The translations under genes and the position numbers were made by a program. From Acinetobacter pullicarnis (GTDB taxonomy: Bacteria > Pseudomonadota > Gammaproteobacteria > Pseudomonadales > Moraxellaceae): a DNA stretch of 64,000 bases. The notes beneath the pieces were generated by a model that was given only the letters and a program-made list of their open reading frames with translations, was not told the origin of the DNA and searched no databases. The stretch lies in the NCBI RefSeq assembly GCF_006352475.1, contig NZ_VCMZ01000001.1, forward strand, positions 186,001 through 250,000. The letters are read 5' to 3'. Each line of letters starts with the position of its first letter. The first letter of the stretch is position 1. Shown one piece after another: positions 18,209-27,303 of this stretch.

Positions 18209-19833
18209 TGTTAGATTATATTAAAAATAAGATCTTGGTGCTAACAGGCACATTACTGTTATCGAATTATAGCTTTGCATTATCTCCAGTGTCTGCTCCA
18301 GACTTATCGGTTTCTTATGTTCTTATTGAAAATAAGACTCGCAACGAATTTTTTATCATGTCAACGGGAGCGCAGTCTGGAAAGTTAATTGGAGCAAGTA
18401 AATTACCTACTTTTCCAAAACAACTACAGAATACTCTAGGCTATATGGGAAGTTTTGACCTAAGCAATAATGCTAGCAATAATGTGGACATCTGGCTTGA
18501 TAATTCATTTGCCAGCACTCCATTTCTAGGTCTTACTTGTTTTCAAGGAGCTGGTTGTCCTATTCAAGGTTTTATCGGTGGGGTTCAAGATGCAAAAGGT
18601 GTATATAAGGCAAAAAGTGCCACCAGTATAAGTGGTGGTAACAATGGTGGTACCCGTGCTTTGGCGACACTCTCAAACAATGGCTATATAGGACTAAGTA
18701 AAGCACCGCTTGGGCGCCAACAAAGTACGACTTTGAATTGGTGCGTTACGAAAGAAGATTATGACCCTTCCAAAGCTGAACGTTGCGCAACAAGAAAGAC
18801 TGGTACATGGCGTCAAATGAAATTTAACTATACTAAAACAGCGCACCTTACTATCGAGGAACTGAAAGGTTTTAGTGAGATTTGGGTATCGAGTGACGGT
18901 ACGCCAACTTTGAATGATAGTAATGCACATTGTAAATTTGAGACGGTTACTCGAATAGATGGCATTAGGTGTCAGGCTTTCAAATATACATTTGAAAGCA
19001 CAGAGAAGATGCCGTATGAGTACCGAATAACTTTTAATGCAGATCCGAATGTTTTAGGTTTTAGGCCATTGGGTCAAGATATTAGAATGTCAGTCAATAA
19101 TAACTGGTTGGGTTTAGGTTTTGAGCGGTCACTTGAGGTATGGTTTCAGGGGTCTTCGGCGACGCCTACTGGGACGTTCGATGTATTTTTCTCAAAAGAT
19201 TTTTTTAAGAAAGTCATTGATCATAACGGTAGCTTGACGGGTCCACAAAGCATCTTTTCTACTCAATTTTTGAATCAATACGTGCCCGAAACAGGGTATT
19301 ATGATTATTCACCTGATAATCAGATTGATATTAAACCACGTGAGTATGGTTTAAGTATTCGACCTGAACCGGACAGTGAAGGATTGAAACTGGGCGATAT
19401 TGGTTCCAATGCCCCGATTGATTTTAATTATAAAGTGACGGTATCAGGGCCACGAAACGCAGATAAAATTACGGCGCAAGTTTTGGGGGCGAGTGGCTCA
19501 AAGGATGGTCAGAACTATTGTGTTTTTAAGCCAATAGACAAACTTTATGATGTATTGATTCCGTCTTTTCTAAGCTATATGGATAAAAATAATCAGAGAC
19601 TGAGTAAGCGAAGTAGCTGTGGTGACGCCCCTATTTCATTTCAAGATGCTATTTGGAATGAAGTACCTTGGGATGTAGCCAAAAGTTCTTTTTATTATAC
19701 AACGATGTTGAAACTTTCCTTTCCAATGAATGATAAGGTGTCTCAGCTGACTCAAGCGAATAAAACTTGGGAAGGACAGGTCTATGCTGAAGGTACTGTT
19801 AAGATAAAAGCGGAGTGGCTTGGTGTGCCTTAA
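18208..19833 (+). CDS. ecpD: Common-pilus tip adhesin EcpD
   Basis: A 541-residue exported protein, close to E. coli EcpD (547). The signal peptide ends near residue 25 (SFA). The N-terminal domain contains VLIENKTRNEFFIMSTG and several cysteine pairs (LTCFQGAGC; NWCVTKEDY with ERCATRK). The C-terminal half has GLSIRPEPDSEGLKLGD and the ending WEGQVYAEGTVKIKAEWLG, which resembles a pilin-like polymerisation domain. In the Ecp system this is the polymerised minor or tip adhesin. Start overlaps the ecpC stop. A 116-bp gap separates it from ecpE. Confidence 0.9.
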   Translation: MLDYIKNKILVLTGTLLLSNYSFALSPVSAPDLSVSYVLIENKTRNEFFIMSTGAQSGKLIGASKLPTFPKQLQNTLGYMGSFDLSNNASNNVDIWLDNSFASTPFLGLTCFQGAGCPIQGFIGGVQDAKGVYKAKSATSISGGNNGGTRALATLSNNGYIGLSKAPLGRQQSTTLNWCVTKEDYDPSKAERCATRKTGTWRQMKFNYTKTAHLTIEELKGFSEIWVSSDGTPTLNDSNAHCKFETVTRIDGIRCQAFKYTFESTEKMPYEYRITFNADPNVLGFRPLGQDIRMSVNNNWLGLGFERSLEVWFQGSSATPTGTFDVFFSKDFFKKVIDHNGSLTGPQSIFSTQFLNQYVPETGYYDYSPDNQIDIKPREYGLSIRPEPDSEGLKLGDIGSNAPIDFNYKVTVSGPRNADKITAQVLGASGSKDGQNYCVFKPIDKLYDVLIPSFLSYMDKNNQRLSKRSSCGDAPISFQDAIWNEVPWDVAKSSFYYTTMLKLSFPMNDKVSQLTQANKTWEGQVYAEGTVKIKAEWLGVP

Positions 19834-19949
19834 GTTTATTTACTCAGTTTTTTCGGGTCGAGCTCTGAGTGATGTATTGGAGATTGCAGCGGGCTGAAAT
19901 TTGGAATAAGAATAAATGCTATTCAATAAATACATAGTCGGGGGTTGAG

Positions 19950-20627
19950 ATGTTTGAACGGGTGTTGCTGATGGTGCTTTTATTTCTCACATCTTCTGCA
20001 CAGGCAATTTCTGTTTCATCTTATATTTATGAAATGGAAGCGAATGAAGAATTTATTGCAAAATCAGTGACCAATGATACGGCTGAATTTAATACTTATA
20101 GGGTTAGTGTATTTAAAATTGATCGCCCAGGTTCGGGGGGGGAAAATATACTTTATCAAAAAGACCGTGAGTTGATCTTTGCACCTTTATTCTTAAATAT
20201 TCCAGCTGGTCAAACCGATTATTTTAAGCTGTTGTACATTGGCCCCAAAGATGATCAAGAGCGTTATTATCGTGTCGATTTTTTGGAAAGTAAGATGGGC
20301 AGAATTGAAGATGTAAAAGAGGGCGATGCTCAATCTGTCTTTGTTCCATCAATTTCATTTAGCACAATTTTTATTGTGCGTCCGCGCAAGCAAAACTTAA
20401 AGTATGATTTAAATGAGCAGCAAGGTTATTTAAAGAATATCGGAAATACCACCTTTCGCTTAATTGTTTCGCAAGGATGTGATGGCTCAGATGAGGATGC
20501 AATTCAATTTTATATGTTACCTGGCGAAGAATATCGCAATGAGAGTTTAAAGGGCGAAAACAAAAAATTTATCGTGGCCAATAAAAAATATATGCCAATT
20601 GGCAGTACCTGCAAAGAAGGAAAATAA
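19950..20627 (+). CDS. ecpE: Second common-pilus chaperone EcpE
   Basis: A 225-residue periplasmic chaperone with signal peptide (residues 1-19, AQA). The mature chain begins ISVSSYIYEM; family motifs are PAGQTDYFKLLYIGPKDDQE, RYYRVDFLE, TIFIVRPRKQNLKYD and NIGNTTFRLIV. It is related to EcpB in this operon, sharing GP(Q/K)DDQERYYR, but diverges elsewhere, as in E. coli where EcpE serves EcpD. The ATG at 19950 has GGGGG-rich spacing upstream (cgggggttgagATG). It ends the pilus operon; the MocR gene on the opposite strand converges 31 bp downstream. Confidence 0.9.
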   Translation: MFERVLLMVLLFLTSSAQAISVSSYIYEMEANEEFIAKSVTNDTAEFNTYRVSVFKIDRPGSGGENILYQKDRELIFAPLFLNIPAGQTDYFKLLYIGPKDDQERYYRVDFLESKMGRIEDVKEGDAQSVFVPSISFSTIFIVRPRKQNLKYDLNEQQGYLKNIGNTTFRLIVSQGCDGSDEDAIQFYMLPGEEYRNESLKGENKKFIVANKKYMPIGSTCKEGK

Positions 20628-20658
20628 TTGCGCGTGCTGATCATTTTAGAGTGAAGCG

Positions 20659-22182
20659 TTATATTGAAGATAACGAAACGGTATTTTGAGATGAGCGATG
20701 ATCAGCAGTTTTCAATAGTTCCTGAGCAAGTATCTGAATCCCTTGTTGAATTTCAGATGGCGTATGTGCCGCAAAACCAAACAGAATCCCAGGTTTTGAA
20801 ATAGGATTCTGGCAGTAACGCGATAAAGGTTGTGCCCCAATACCAAGCTGTCTACATTTTTCAATCATCTCCTTTTCCACCCAAGGTGCTGCTAAGTAAC
20901 ATAGTAGATGTATACCTGAGTCGGAGGGGACAAGCTGGAAATGCTTGGGCAGATCGTGTTGTATCGCAGCAATCAAGCTTTGTTGTCGTTCATCACAGGC
21001 TTTACGGACGCGTCTGACATGCCGTGCATAGTGCCCTTCAGCAATAAACATCGCCAAAGTCGCTTGTTCTAAATAGGCATTGCTGCTGTCTGCATAGTGT
21101 TTTGCCAATTTAAATGCTTGGGTTAATGTTGGCGGGAGAACTAAAAACCCCAGTCGCAATTCGGGGAACATCATCTTAGAGAAGGTACCCGCATAAATAA
21201 CCCGCTGGGTGGTATCTAAGCCTTGTAGTGCTTGGATTGGCCGTGATTTATATCTGAATTCACTGTTGTAATCGTCTTCAAAAATCCATGCTTGATTTTC
21301 AGTTGCCCAATCGAGCAATGCCAGCCGACGGCTTAAACTCAGTGTTCCACCCAGTGGAAACTGATGTGATGGCGCTGTGAAAATCATCTTGGCATTCGGC
21401 CAATGCTGAATACCATAAGCGATGTCCATGCCTTCTTGATCACTCACAACGGGTCGAACTTTGGCACCCATTGCTGTAAATGCACCGAGTGCACCATCAT
21501 AACCAGGTTCATCTAACCAGACTTCATCTCCTTGTTTTAAGAGAACTTGAGCCGTGAGATTAATGGCCTGTTGCGTCCCATGAGTAATTAAAATATGTTC
21601 TGCTGTGCAATGCAGGCCGCGTGTGGCACTGGCATAGGCTGCAATTGCTTGTCTGAGTGGTAGGAATCCCATGGGATCATTTGAATGCGAAGTCTGTTGG
21701 GGGTAGTATCGCCATGCTCTGCTTAATAGTCGTCCCCAAAGGGCATGCGGGAATAAATCGGTACAGCCAATACCAATACTAAACAGTTGATCTTTGCCAA
21801 TCGCAGCGGCACTTTTGTCCCAAACAGGCTGTAGCCGCTGCACACTTGTACTGACGTCAACCGGAATTGTGGTTTCAGCTAAGGTTTGGATAGAAGATGA
21901 CTTTTCAACGTGAATGAGTTGATCGGGACGCGTGGTGCTGACATAGGTGCCAGAACCTTGTTTTGTAAACAGATAACCTTCATCGATTAAGCGTTCAATG
22001 CCAGCAAGCACTGAATTTCTGGAAATTGACATCAGGCTTGAAAAGCTTCTACTGGAAGGCAGTTTACTTCCAGGGGCAAGCTCACCTTTTAAAATCATTT
22101 TTTTTAGTGAGAAATAGAATTGGTCTTTAATTTTCCCCGGTTGCAGGAGGAGATGCGGAAAAGTCGCCGTGTTGTTTTTCAT
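20659..22182 (-). CDS. MocR/PdxR-type regulator (GntR HTH fused to aminotransferase-like domain)
   Basis: A 507-residue protein. Residues about 15-85 are a GntR winged helix (KLPSSRSFSSLMSISRNSVL, LIDEGYLFTKQGSGTYVS). Residues about 130-490 are a class I aminotransferase fold with VWLDEPGYDG, IFEDDYNSEFRY and the pyridoxal-phosphate lysine region AGTFSKMMFPELRLGF. Family members bind PLP as cofactor and sense vitamin B6, GABA or related amines. It is divergent from the GNAT gene at 22300, with about 117 bp between start codons, so it probably controls that gene (inference). The effector cannot be deduced. Confidence 0.9.
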   Translation of the reverse strand: MKNNTATFPHLLLQPGKIKDQFYFSLKKMILKGELAPGSKLPSSRSFSSLMSISRNSVLAGIERLIDEGYLFTKQGSGTYVSTTRPDQLIHVEKSSSIQTLAETTIPVDVSTSVQRLQPVWDKSAAAIGKDQLFSIGIGCTDLFPHALWGRLLSRAWRYYPQQTSHSNDPMGFLPLRQAIAAYASATRGLHCTAEHILITHGTQQAINLTAQVLLKQGDEVWLDEPGYDGALGAFTAMGAKVRPVVSDQEGMDIAYGIQHWPNAKMIFTAPSHQFPLGGTLSLSRRLALLDWATENQAWIFEDDYNSEFRYKSRPIQALQGLDTTQRVIYAGTFSKMMFPELRLGFLVLPPTLTQAFKLAKHYADSSNAYLEQATLAMFIAEGHYARHVRRVRKACDERQQSLIAAIQHDLPKHFQLVPSDSGIHLLCYLAAPWVEKEMIEKCRQLGIGAQPLSRYCQNPISKPGILFGFAAHTPSEIQQGIQILAQELLKTADHRSSQNTVSLSSI

Positions 22183-22299
22183 ATAAAGTGGTACTTAAAA
22201 AAAGATAAAAACTGTCCCTTATATGGAATCACTTTCAACCCTATGATGCAAGTCAAGTTCTCCATTTTCATATTCTTGCCCCAATTCAAAGAGGTTGCG

Positions 22300-22758
22300 A
22301 TGCATCAAAATCAACATATTGTTTCAGTGAGCCCTGTACAAGTGCAGGATTATCAGCAGTGGTTGGCCTACTGGCTTGCCTATCAAGAATTTTATCAAGT
22401 GCAACTGTCAGAGCAGACCACATTAAAAACTTGGGCACGTTTTTTTGATCAAAACATAAAAATACATGCGGCTGTGGCACGTGAAAATCACCAGATTTTA
22501 GGTTTTGTACATTATGTATTTCATGATTCGACTTGGGCGATCAATGAATATTGTTATTTAGAAGATTTATTTGTTGCACCTGAAGCAAGAGGCAAACAGG
22601 TTGCAAAACAATTGATCGAATATGTGCAGCAGCAAGCGCAAAGCCGTCAATGCGCACGTTTATATTGGCATACTCAAGAAAGTAATCTCACGGCACAACG
22701 ACTCTATGATTGGGTTGCGGAAAAGCCTGGCGTAATTGAATATCGGATGCCGCTTTAA
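22300..22758 (+). CDS. GNAT family N-acetyltransferase
   Basis: A 152-residue acetyltransferase with the acetyl-CoA loop in LEDLFVAPEARGKQVAKQLI and a C-terminal ARLYWHTQESNLTAQRLYDW, typical of small GNAT enzymes acting on amines or amino acids. The ATG at 22300 has AAAGAGG 6 bp upstream. A longer open frame to 22120 runs into the divergent promoter and lacks family similarity. It pairs with the divergent MocR regulator, a common arrangement. Substrate unknown. Confidence 0.88.
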   Translation: MHQNQHIVSVSPVQVQDYQQWLAYWLAYQEFYQVQLSEQTTLKTWARFFDQNIKIHAAVARENHQILGFVHYVFHDSTWAINEYCYLEDLFVAPEARGKQVAKQLIEYVQQQAQSRQCARLYWHTQESNLTAQRLYDWVAEKPGVIEYRMPL

Positions 22759-22863
22759 GTTTTAGTGGGGGCGAGTAATGGTGTTCAGTGCCAAGCTTCG
22801 TATGAGACGATATGTATCAAGCTTTAGGTGAATCACGCGACCAAGGCTTTCGGCTCCACGTGG

Positions 22864-22902
22864 AAACACCCAAAATCCGGATGTGATTTTGGGTGTTTTT
22901 TT
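22864..22902. terminator. Strong terminator between GNAT and pap genes
   Basis: A 13-bp perfect stem (22864-22876 with 22886-22898; arm includes AACACCCAAAAT) followed by a T-run. It can serve the GNAT gene on the + strand, and the A-rich left flank may help end pap transcription from the other side. Confidence 0.85.
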
Positions 22903-22963
22903 GGTGGGATGGTTTTTAGTAAAAAGTGAGCTTTAGTAAACCCTATTGGATGACTGCTCTGAG

Positions 22964-24424
22964 TTACTCAGCCAAGCGTGCTAAGATTTTTTCCATAATC
23001 TGAATGCGCGCGGTATATTTATCATCTGTTGCGATAATATGCCACGGTGCAGCAGGGGTACTGGTCAATTCAAACATCTCAGATGCAGCGACCAAGTACT
23101 CGTCCCATTTTTCACGATTACGCCAATCTTCTTCGGTGATTTTAAAATACTTTTGTGGCGTGGTTTCACGATACTGAAAGCGTTTCAGTTGTTCCTCTTT
23201 GGAAATGGACAACCAAAATTTGAGAATAATTGTGTTGTGGCGGGTGAGACTATTTTCGAATTGATTGATCTCATGATAGGAACTTTGCCATGCAGTGGGT
23301 GAAATCAGTTGCTCAACGCGTTCGACCAAGACACGCCCATACCAACTGCGGTCAAAAATAGGTATTGCACCATCTGCGGTGAGTTTATTGCCAAAGCGCC
23401 ACAAGTAGGTGTGTTGTCGTTCAAAGGGTTCTGGGGCGGAAATACTATGAATATGATATTCACGCGGATCTAAATATTTAATAATCCGTTTAATTGCACC
23501 GCCTTTACCCGCAGCATCCATCCCTTCAAACAATAAAATAATTTGTCTGGGTTCATAACGCAGTGCATGCGCGACTTTTTTCTCTAGCTTCTTAATGATT
23601 TTTTTATAGTCTTTTTTTGCAATAGCTGTCGTTGCTGGCTGCAACAATGCTGGATGTAGTGGAGCTGCTGATGCATTGACAGCTTGTGGAGCAAGTTCTA
23701 ATACATCAGTGCTCAGGGGGTGTATCTTGCTGGCATTTTTAAGCGCTTTTAAGATTTCTTGGGCAAATTGATAATTCCGTAGTTTTTCATTTTCACCGTC
23801 AATAATGGTCCAGTCTTCTGTAAAGCGCTGACGAATATTTTGAATATTGTCATAGAGTTTTTTATTACGCCAATTGGATACGGGGAAATTATCCCATGAA
23901 AAATCAGGGACACGCTGTAAGGCTTTGGCCAAGTCCAAATGACGAATCCGCTTTTGCGTGGTCGCCAAAGACAGGTCAAACCAAATTTTTACGATATCGA
24001 CATTATTGTTTTGTAGATAGGCTTCGAATTGCTGCATTTCAGCCAGATAGCGTTTAAATTCAGGCTCTGAAATCGGTTCTTGACCATATAAAACCGAGGC
24101 CAAAAGATCGGTATACCAGTTGCCAAAGAACAGCATGATCTGCCCATGACTGGGCATATGGGGCAGATAGGATTGCCAAAATAATTTTTTAGAATTGATT
24201 TCGTTGGGAATGTCGGCTTTGACATACAGGTAGCGCGGATCCATCCATTCACGTAATTGTTTGATTGCTTCACTTTTTCCAGCGAACTCTATGCCGCCAA
24301 CCAATACCAAAACGCTGCGTGCATTAGCATGGCCACGGGTATTTTTAAGCGCATATTGGGCTTCGATTAAATCCAGTGACAATTGATCTGTATCAAATTT
24401 TATCGCTGACTTATTTTTTTTCAT
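22964..24424 (-). CDS. pap: Polyphosphate:AMP phosphotransferase (tandem PPK2 domains)
   Basis: A 486-residue protein made of two fused PPK2 domains, as in the polyphosphate:AMP phosphotransferase described from A. johnsonii. It converts AMP to ADP using polyphosphate. The N-terminal domain has a degenerate P-loop-like VGGIEFAGKSEAI near residue 43. The C-terminal domain has the canonical EGMDAAGKGGAIKR near 305, FDRSWYGRVLVERVE and the lid-region FQYRETTPQKYFK. The ATG at 24424 with GTGGA upstream is preferred over an in-frame TTG at 24460. ISAba1 copy 2 sits about 320 bp upstream with its outward promoter pointing into this gene, which may raise expression. Confidence 0.9.
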   Translation of the reverse strand: MKKNKSAIKFDTDQLSLDLIEAQYALKNTRGHANARSVLVLVGGIEFAGKSEAIKQLREWMDPRYLYVKADIPNEINSKKLFWQSYLPHMPSHGQIMLFFGNWYTDLLASVLYGQEPISEPEFKRYLAEMQQFEAYLQNNNVDIVKIWFDLSLATTQKRIRHLDLAKALQRVPDFSWDNFPVSNWRNKKLYDNIQNIRQRFTEDWTIIDGENEKLRNYQFAQEILKALKNASKIHPLSTDVLELAPQAVNASAAPLHPALLQPATTAIAKKDYKKIIKKLEKKVAHALRYEPRQIILLFEGMDAAGKGGAIKRIIKYLDPREYHIHSISAPEPFERQHTYLWRFGNKLTADGAIPIFDRSWYGRVLVERVEQLISPTAWQSSYHEINQFENSLTRHNTIILKFWLSISKEEQLKRFQYRETTPQKYFKITEEDWRNREKWDEYLVAASEMFELTSTPAAPWHIIATDDKYTARIQIMEKILARLAE

Positions 24425-24628
24425 AGATATTCCACAGGCAAGACAACGAAAATAGCGCAATCACTTTGGCTGAGATGGCGCAAGCTTCATGGTAAACCGA
24501 ATTTTTGATCGCAAGCGTTATGCGAAAAAATGAGTTTAAAATAAAATTTTGATTAAAACATTAAATTAACTCTAATATAAAATACTGTAATTTGGAATAA
24601 ATAATAATGAATATTTTATTTTGTGATA

Positions 24629-24708
24629 AGAGTAAATACTCTAAATTATATAGGGTGGTTTTAGTTTAAATTTATTTTTTGGAGGTTTAGGTTAAGAGTA
24701 AAAACTCT
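24629..24708. promoter_or_regulatory. Paired AGAGT-N4-ACTCT operator-like palindromes
   Basis: Two copies of AGAGT-N4-ACTCT lie at 24629-24642 (spacer AAAT) and 24695-24708 (spacer AAAA), centres 66 bp apart, in the upstream region of pap. Repetition of the same rare palindrome suggests a regulator binding site, but no regulator is identified. ISAba1 copy 2 inserted 37 bp to the right. Confidence 0.45.
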
Positions 24709-24736
24709 AATTTAAACTCGATTTCTGCTTTTTTAT

Positions 24737-24745
24737 AAAATTAAT
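24737..24745. repeat. 9-bp target-site duplication of ISAba1 copy 2 (partner at 25926-25934)
   Basis: AAAATTAAT directly precedes the element and is repeated at 25926-25934 directly after it. It differs from the duplication of copy 1, so the two insertions were separate events and no inversion between them has fixed. Confidence 0.95.
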
Positions 24746-24777
24746 CTCTGTACACGACAAAAATAGATAACTCATTG

Positions 24778-24805
24778 AAATAATGTCATAATAATTGTTT
24801 TCTAA
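24778..24805 (-). promoter_or_regulatory. ISAba1 outward promoter, copy 2, facing left
   Basis: On the reverse strand TTAGAA (24800-24805) and TTATTT (24778-24783) are spaced by 16 bp, the known outward promoter of ISAba1. It reads leftward toward pap, whose ATG lies about 350 bp away, passing through the paired palindromes at 24629-24708. Confidence 0.83.
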
Positions 24806-24816
24806 CGACGAATACT

Positions 24817-25907
24817 ATGACACATCTCAATGAGTTATATCTTATCTTAAACAAATATCTAAAATGGAACAAGTCACATTTAAAGTGCTTTGCGCTCATC
24901 ATGCTTGTGATTATTTTAAAGCAAACATGTAATCTTTCTTCTGCATCTAAAGCCTTGCCCATCAAGTGCTTACCACAATCATTTTATCGACGTATGCAGC
25001 GCTTCTTTGCAGGTCAGTATTTTGATTATCGTCAAATTTCTCAGTTGATTTTCAATATGTTTTCATTCGACCAAGTGCAACTGACTTTAGATAGAACCAA
25101 TTGGAAATGGGGAAAACGAAATATTAATATCCTGATGCTCGCAATCGTTTATCGTGGAATAGCGATACCTATCCTTTGGACATTGCTTAATAAACGTGGA
25201 AATTCAGATACGAAAGAGCGTATTGCTTTGATTCAACGCTTTATAGCCATTTTTGGTAAAGACCGTATTGTGAATGTGTTCGCAGACAGAGAGTTTATCG
25301 GTGAGCAGTGGTTTACATGGTTAATTGAACAAGACATCAACTTCTGCATTCGTGTTAAAAAAACTTCATTGTCACCAATCATTTAGGAAAGAATCATAAA
25401 ATTAGTGATTTATTTCGCCATCTTAAAGTTGGTCAAATTGAATGTCGTAAACGACGGATTTTGGTTGGTCGGGTGAAACTATATATAAGTGCACTACAGT
25501 TAGAAAATGGAGAGCTTTTACTCGTCGTTTCTCCTCAGTTTAATGCCAATGCTATTCAGGATTATGCATTACGCTGGGAAATTGAAACCTTATTCAGTTG
25601 TCTCAAAGGACGCGGGTTTAATCTTGAAAATACGCGCTTGACAGACCCTAGACGAGTGAAAAAATTGATTGCGGTGTTAGCTATAAGCTTCTGTTGGTGT
25701 TACTTAACGGGTGAATGGCAACATGATCAAAAAAAAGTGATAAAAATAAAGAAGCATGGACGACTCTCAATGAGTTTATTTCGCTATGGTTTAGACTATG
25801 TTCAAATGGCGATTCAGCGTTTAATTGGTTTTGGGAAAAAAGAAGAGTTTAAGGAAATTTTGGCAATTTTAAGAAGGCAGAACCCTGATAGGATAAGGGT
25901 TCTGTGA
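24817..25907 (+). CDS. ISAba1 transposase, copy 2 (-1 frameshift)
   Basis: The first frame runs 24817-25386 (189 residues). The second reaches 25907. A run of seven A at 25357-25363, codon-aligned as AAA AAA A, allows a -1 slip that reads on as KKNFIVTNH into the second frame. The product is an IS4-family DDE transposase of about 363 residues, the same as in copy 1. Confidence 0.93.
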
Positions 25908-25934
25908 AATTTGTCGTGTACAGAGAAAATTAAT

Positions 25935-26598
25935 ATTTAAAATAGGTGAAAATATTAATTTTGATAATAAAGTAGAGTATTTGCTCAAATATTCGGTGTT
26001 TTATTTGCCATATTTTTTGCTCAATGAGATTGTAAATTTACCTCAAAACATGCTGTTTTATTTTTCAATGAACTGGCTTTTTAGTGAGTTCTATGCTGAA
26101 TTTATGAAGATGAAAATACAGAAATGTTTAAAATAAAAGACTGATAAATATCCTTATATAATATTTTATTGCTATTTGTGCTGTTATTTTGCGCGGGTTC
26201 CTGCTGTTTTTGGTGCTGAAGTCGAGTTGAGGCGTAACCATTTTAAAAAGCAGATTCTTATCTGCCATGTACTTTGCTTGATTTTTAAATTATTTGGTAT
26301 TGGTTGTTATTATGTTTAATTAACAAAAAGTACATCACATTTAAATCTGAGGGCTTTACTTGGTTTTATCTTTATTTCTATTAACTATTTTAAAAAGAAA
26401 AGTGTAATGCTTGTTTAGTTGTTTTTTATTAAGAGCCTTTATTTTAAATGCTTTTAAAAATATTATATTTTTCTGTGTACGGATGAGTTTAAAATAATGT
26501 CTTAAAATATTTTGACCATAAAGTAAAAACTAGATATGTTGAATTAAAATAAACATGTTGAATGCCCAGTTTTATAAATTTGTTGAGGGGAAAATACA
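25935..26598. other. AT-rich intergenic region upstream of the tetR-efflux operon
   Basis: About 660 bp without a usable reading frame. It should contain the promoter of the tetR gene; GTTGAGGGG just before the ATG at 26599 gives a good ribosome binding site, but no clear TetR operator palindrome was recognised. Confidence 0.5.
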
Positions 26599-27300
26599 AT
26601 GAGTAGTCACGTACAACTCACTCAAACAACGAGCGAGATGATAAAAGTGATGCTTGAACCAAAAGATACTCAGATTCAGTCCACTGTGCTTGAGTCAAAT
26701 CAGCAAATCATCCAACACACTATTTTATTGCTTGCTGAAGGTGGTATGCAGGCGGCAACTTTGCAGGCTGTTGCGGATCGTATTGGTCTGAGTCGCGGAT
26801 TTGTGACGCGTCGTTATGCTTCAAAAGAACAACTTTTTATTCAGGTATTGGATTATTTGAAGGATTGGTTTAACCAGATTGTTGCCGACGCTACGTATCG
26901 CCAACATGGGGTGACTGCGATTGAGAGCTTAATTAAATCACTTGCGGATCAGAGCTTTGAACATAGCGCTAAGTTTAAAGCTTATTTTTGGTTGTGTTGT
27001 TTTGGGCAGGGAGCGAACCGCCAGTTAAATCGTCATTTGATGGCAGCGCGTAAAGGCTTGGCTGCGATTTATAAGCAGTGGTTAAAAGAAGCCTTGGTAT
27101 TGGAAGAAATTGCACGCAATGCCGATTTGGAAATGATGGCTGACTTGATGATGAGTTCAGTGATTGGGCTGGTACATAGCTGGATGATCAATCCAAAATT
27201 TAATTTAGAGCTGCGCTTAAGGCAGCTTGCTGAAATTCATATTCGCAATATGTTTAAAAATTCACATTTATATTATTCAACCAATTATTGGGGAGAATAG
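26599..27300 (+). CDS. TetR/AcrR family regulator
   Basis: A 233-residue regulator with about 35 extra residues before the TetR helix-turn-helix (LQAVADRIGLSRGFVTRRYASKEQLF, about 51-76), followed by an all-helical ligand-binding domain. The ATG is preceded by GAGGGG. It is the first gene of a five-gene efflux operon on the same strand, and the outer-membrane factor gene starts 3 bp after its stop. The expected role is ligand-relieved repression of its own operon (inference from family and position). Confidence 0.9.
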   Translation: MSSHVQLTQTTSEMIKVMLEPKDTQIQSTVLESNQQIIQHTILLLAEGGMQAATLQAVADRIGLSRGFVTRRYASKEQLFIQVLDYLKDWFNQIVADATYRQHGVTAIESLIKSLADQSFEHSAKFKAYFWLCCFGQGANRQLNRHLMAARKGLAAIYKQWLKEALVLEEIARNADLEMMADLMMSSVIGLVHSWMINPKFNLELRLRQLAEIHIRNMFKNSHLYYSTNYWGE

Positions 27301-27303
27301 GGC

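Larger units (their letters stand above)
24746..25925 (+). mobile_element. ISAba1 (IS4 family), copy 2, complete
   Basis: 1180 bp with the same terminal inverted repeats as copy 1 (CTCTGTACACGACAAA at the left end, complement at 25925) and a perfect 9-bp target duplication. The encoded frames are identical to those of copy 1, so both insertions are recent. Orientation is opposite to copy 1. Confidence 0.97.

Noticed and set aside
22120..22299. Longer GNAT protein starting at 22120
   Set aside because: The extension covers the divergent promoter region and start of mocR and lacks acetyltransferase similarity; ATG 22300 has AAAGAGG upstream.
22790..22860. tRNA-like or structured RNA between GNAT and pap
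   Set aside because: No cloverleaf arms or T-loop sequence could be assembled; only the terminator at 22864-22902 is clear.
9022..25925. Composite transposon formed by the two ISAba1 copies
   Set aside because: Each copy has its own perfect 9-bp duplication and the outer flanks do not match each other, so the 14.5-kb segment did not move as a unit.
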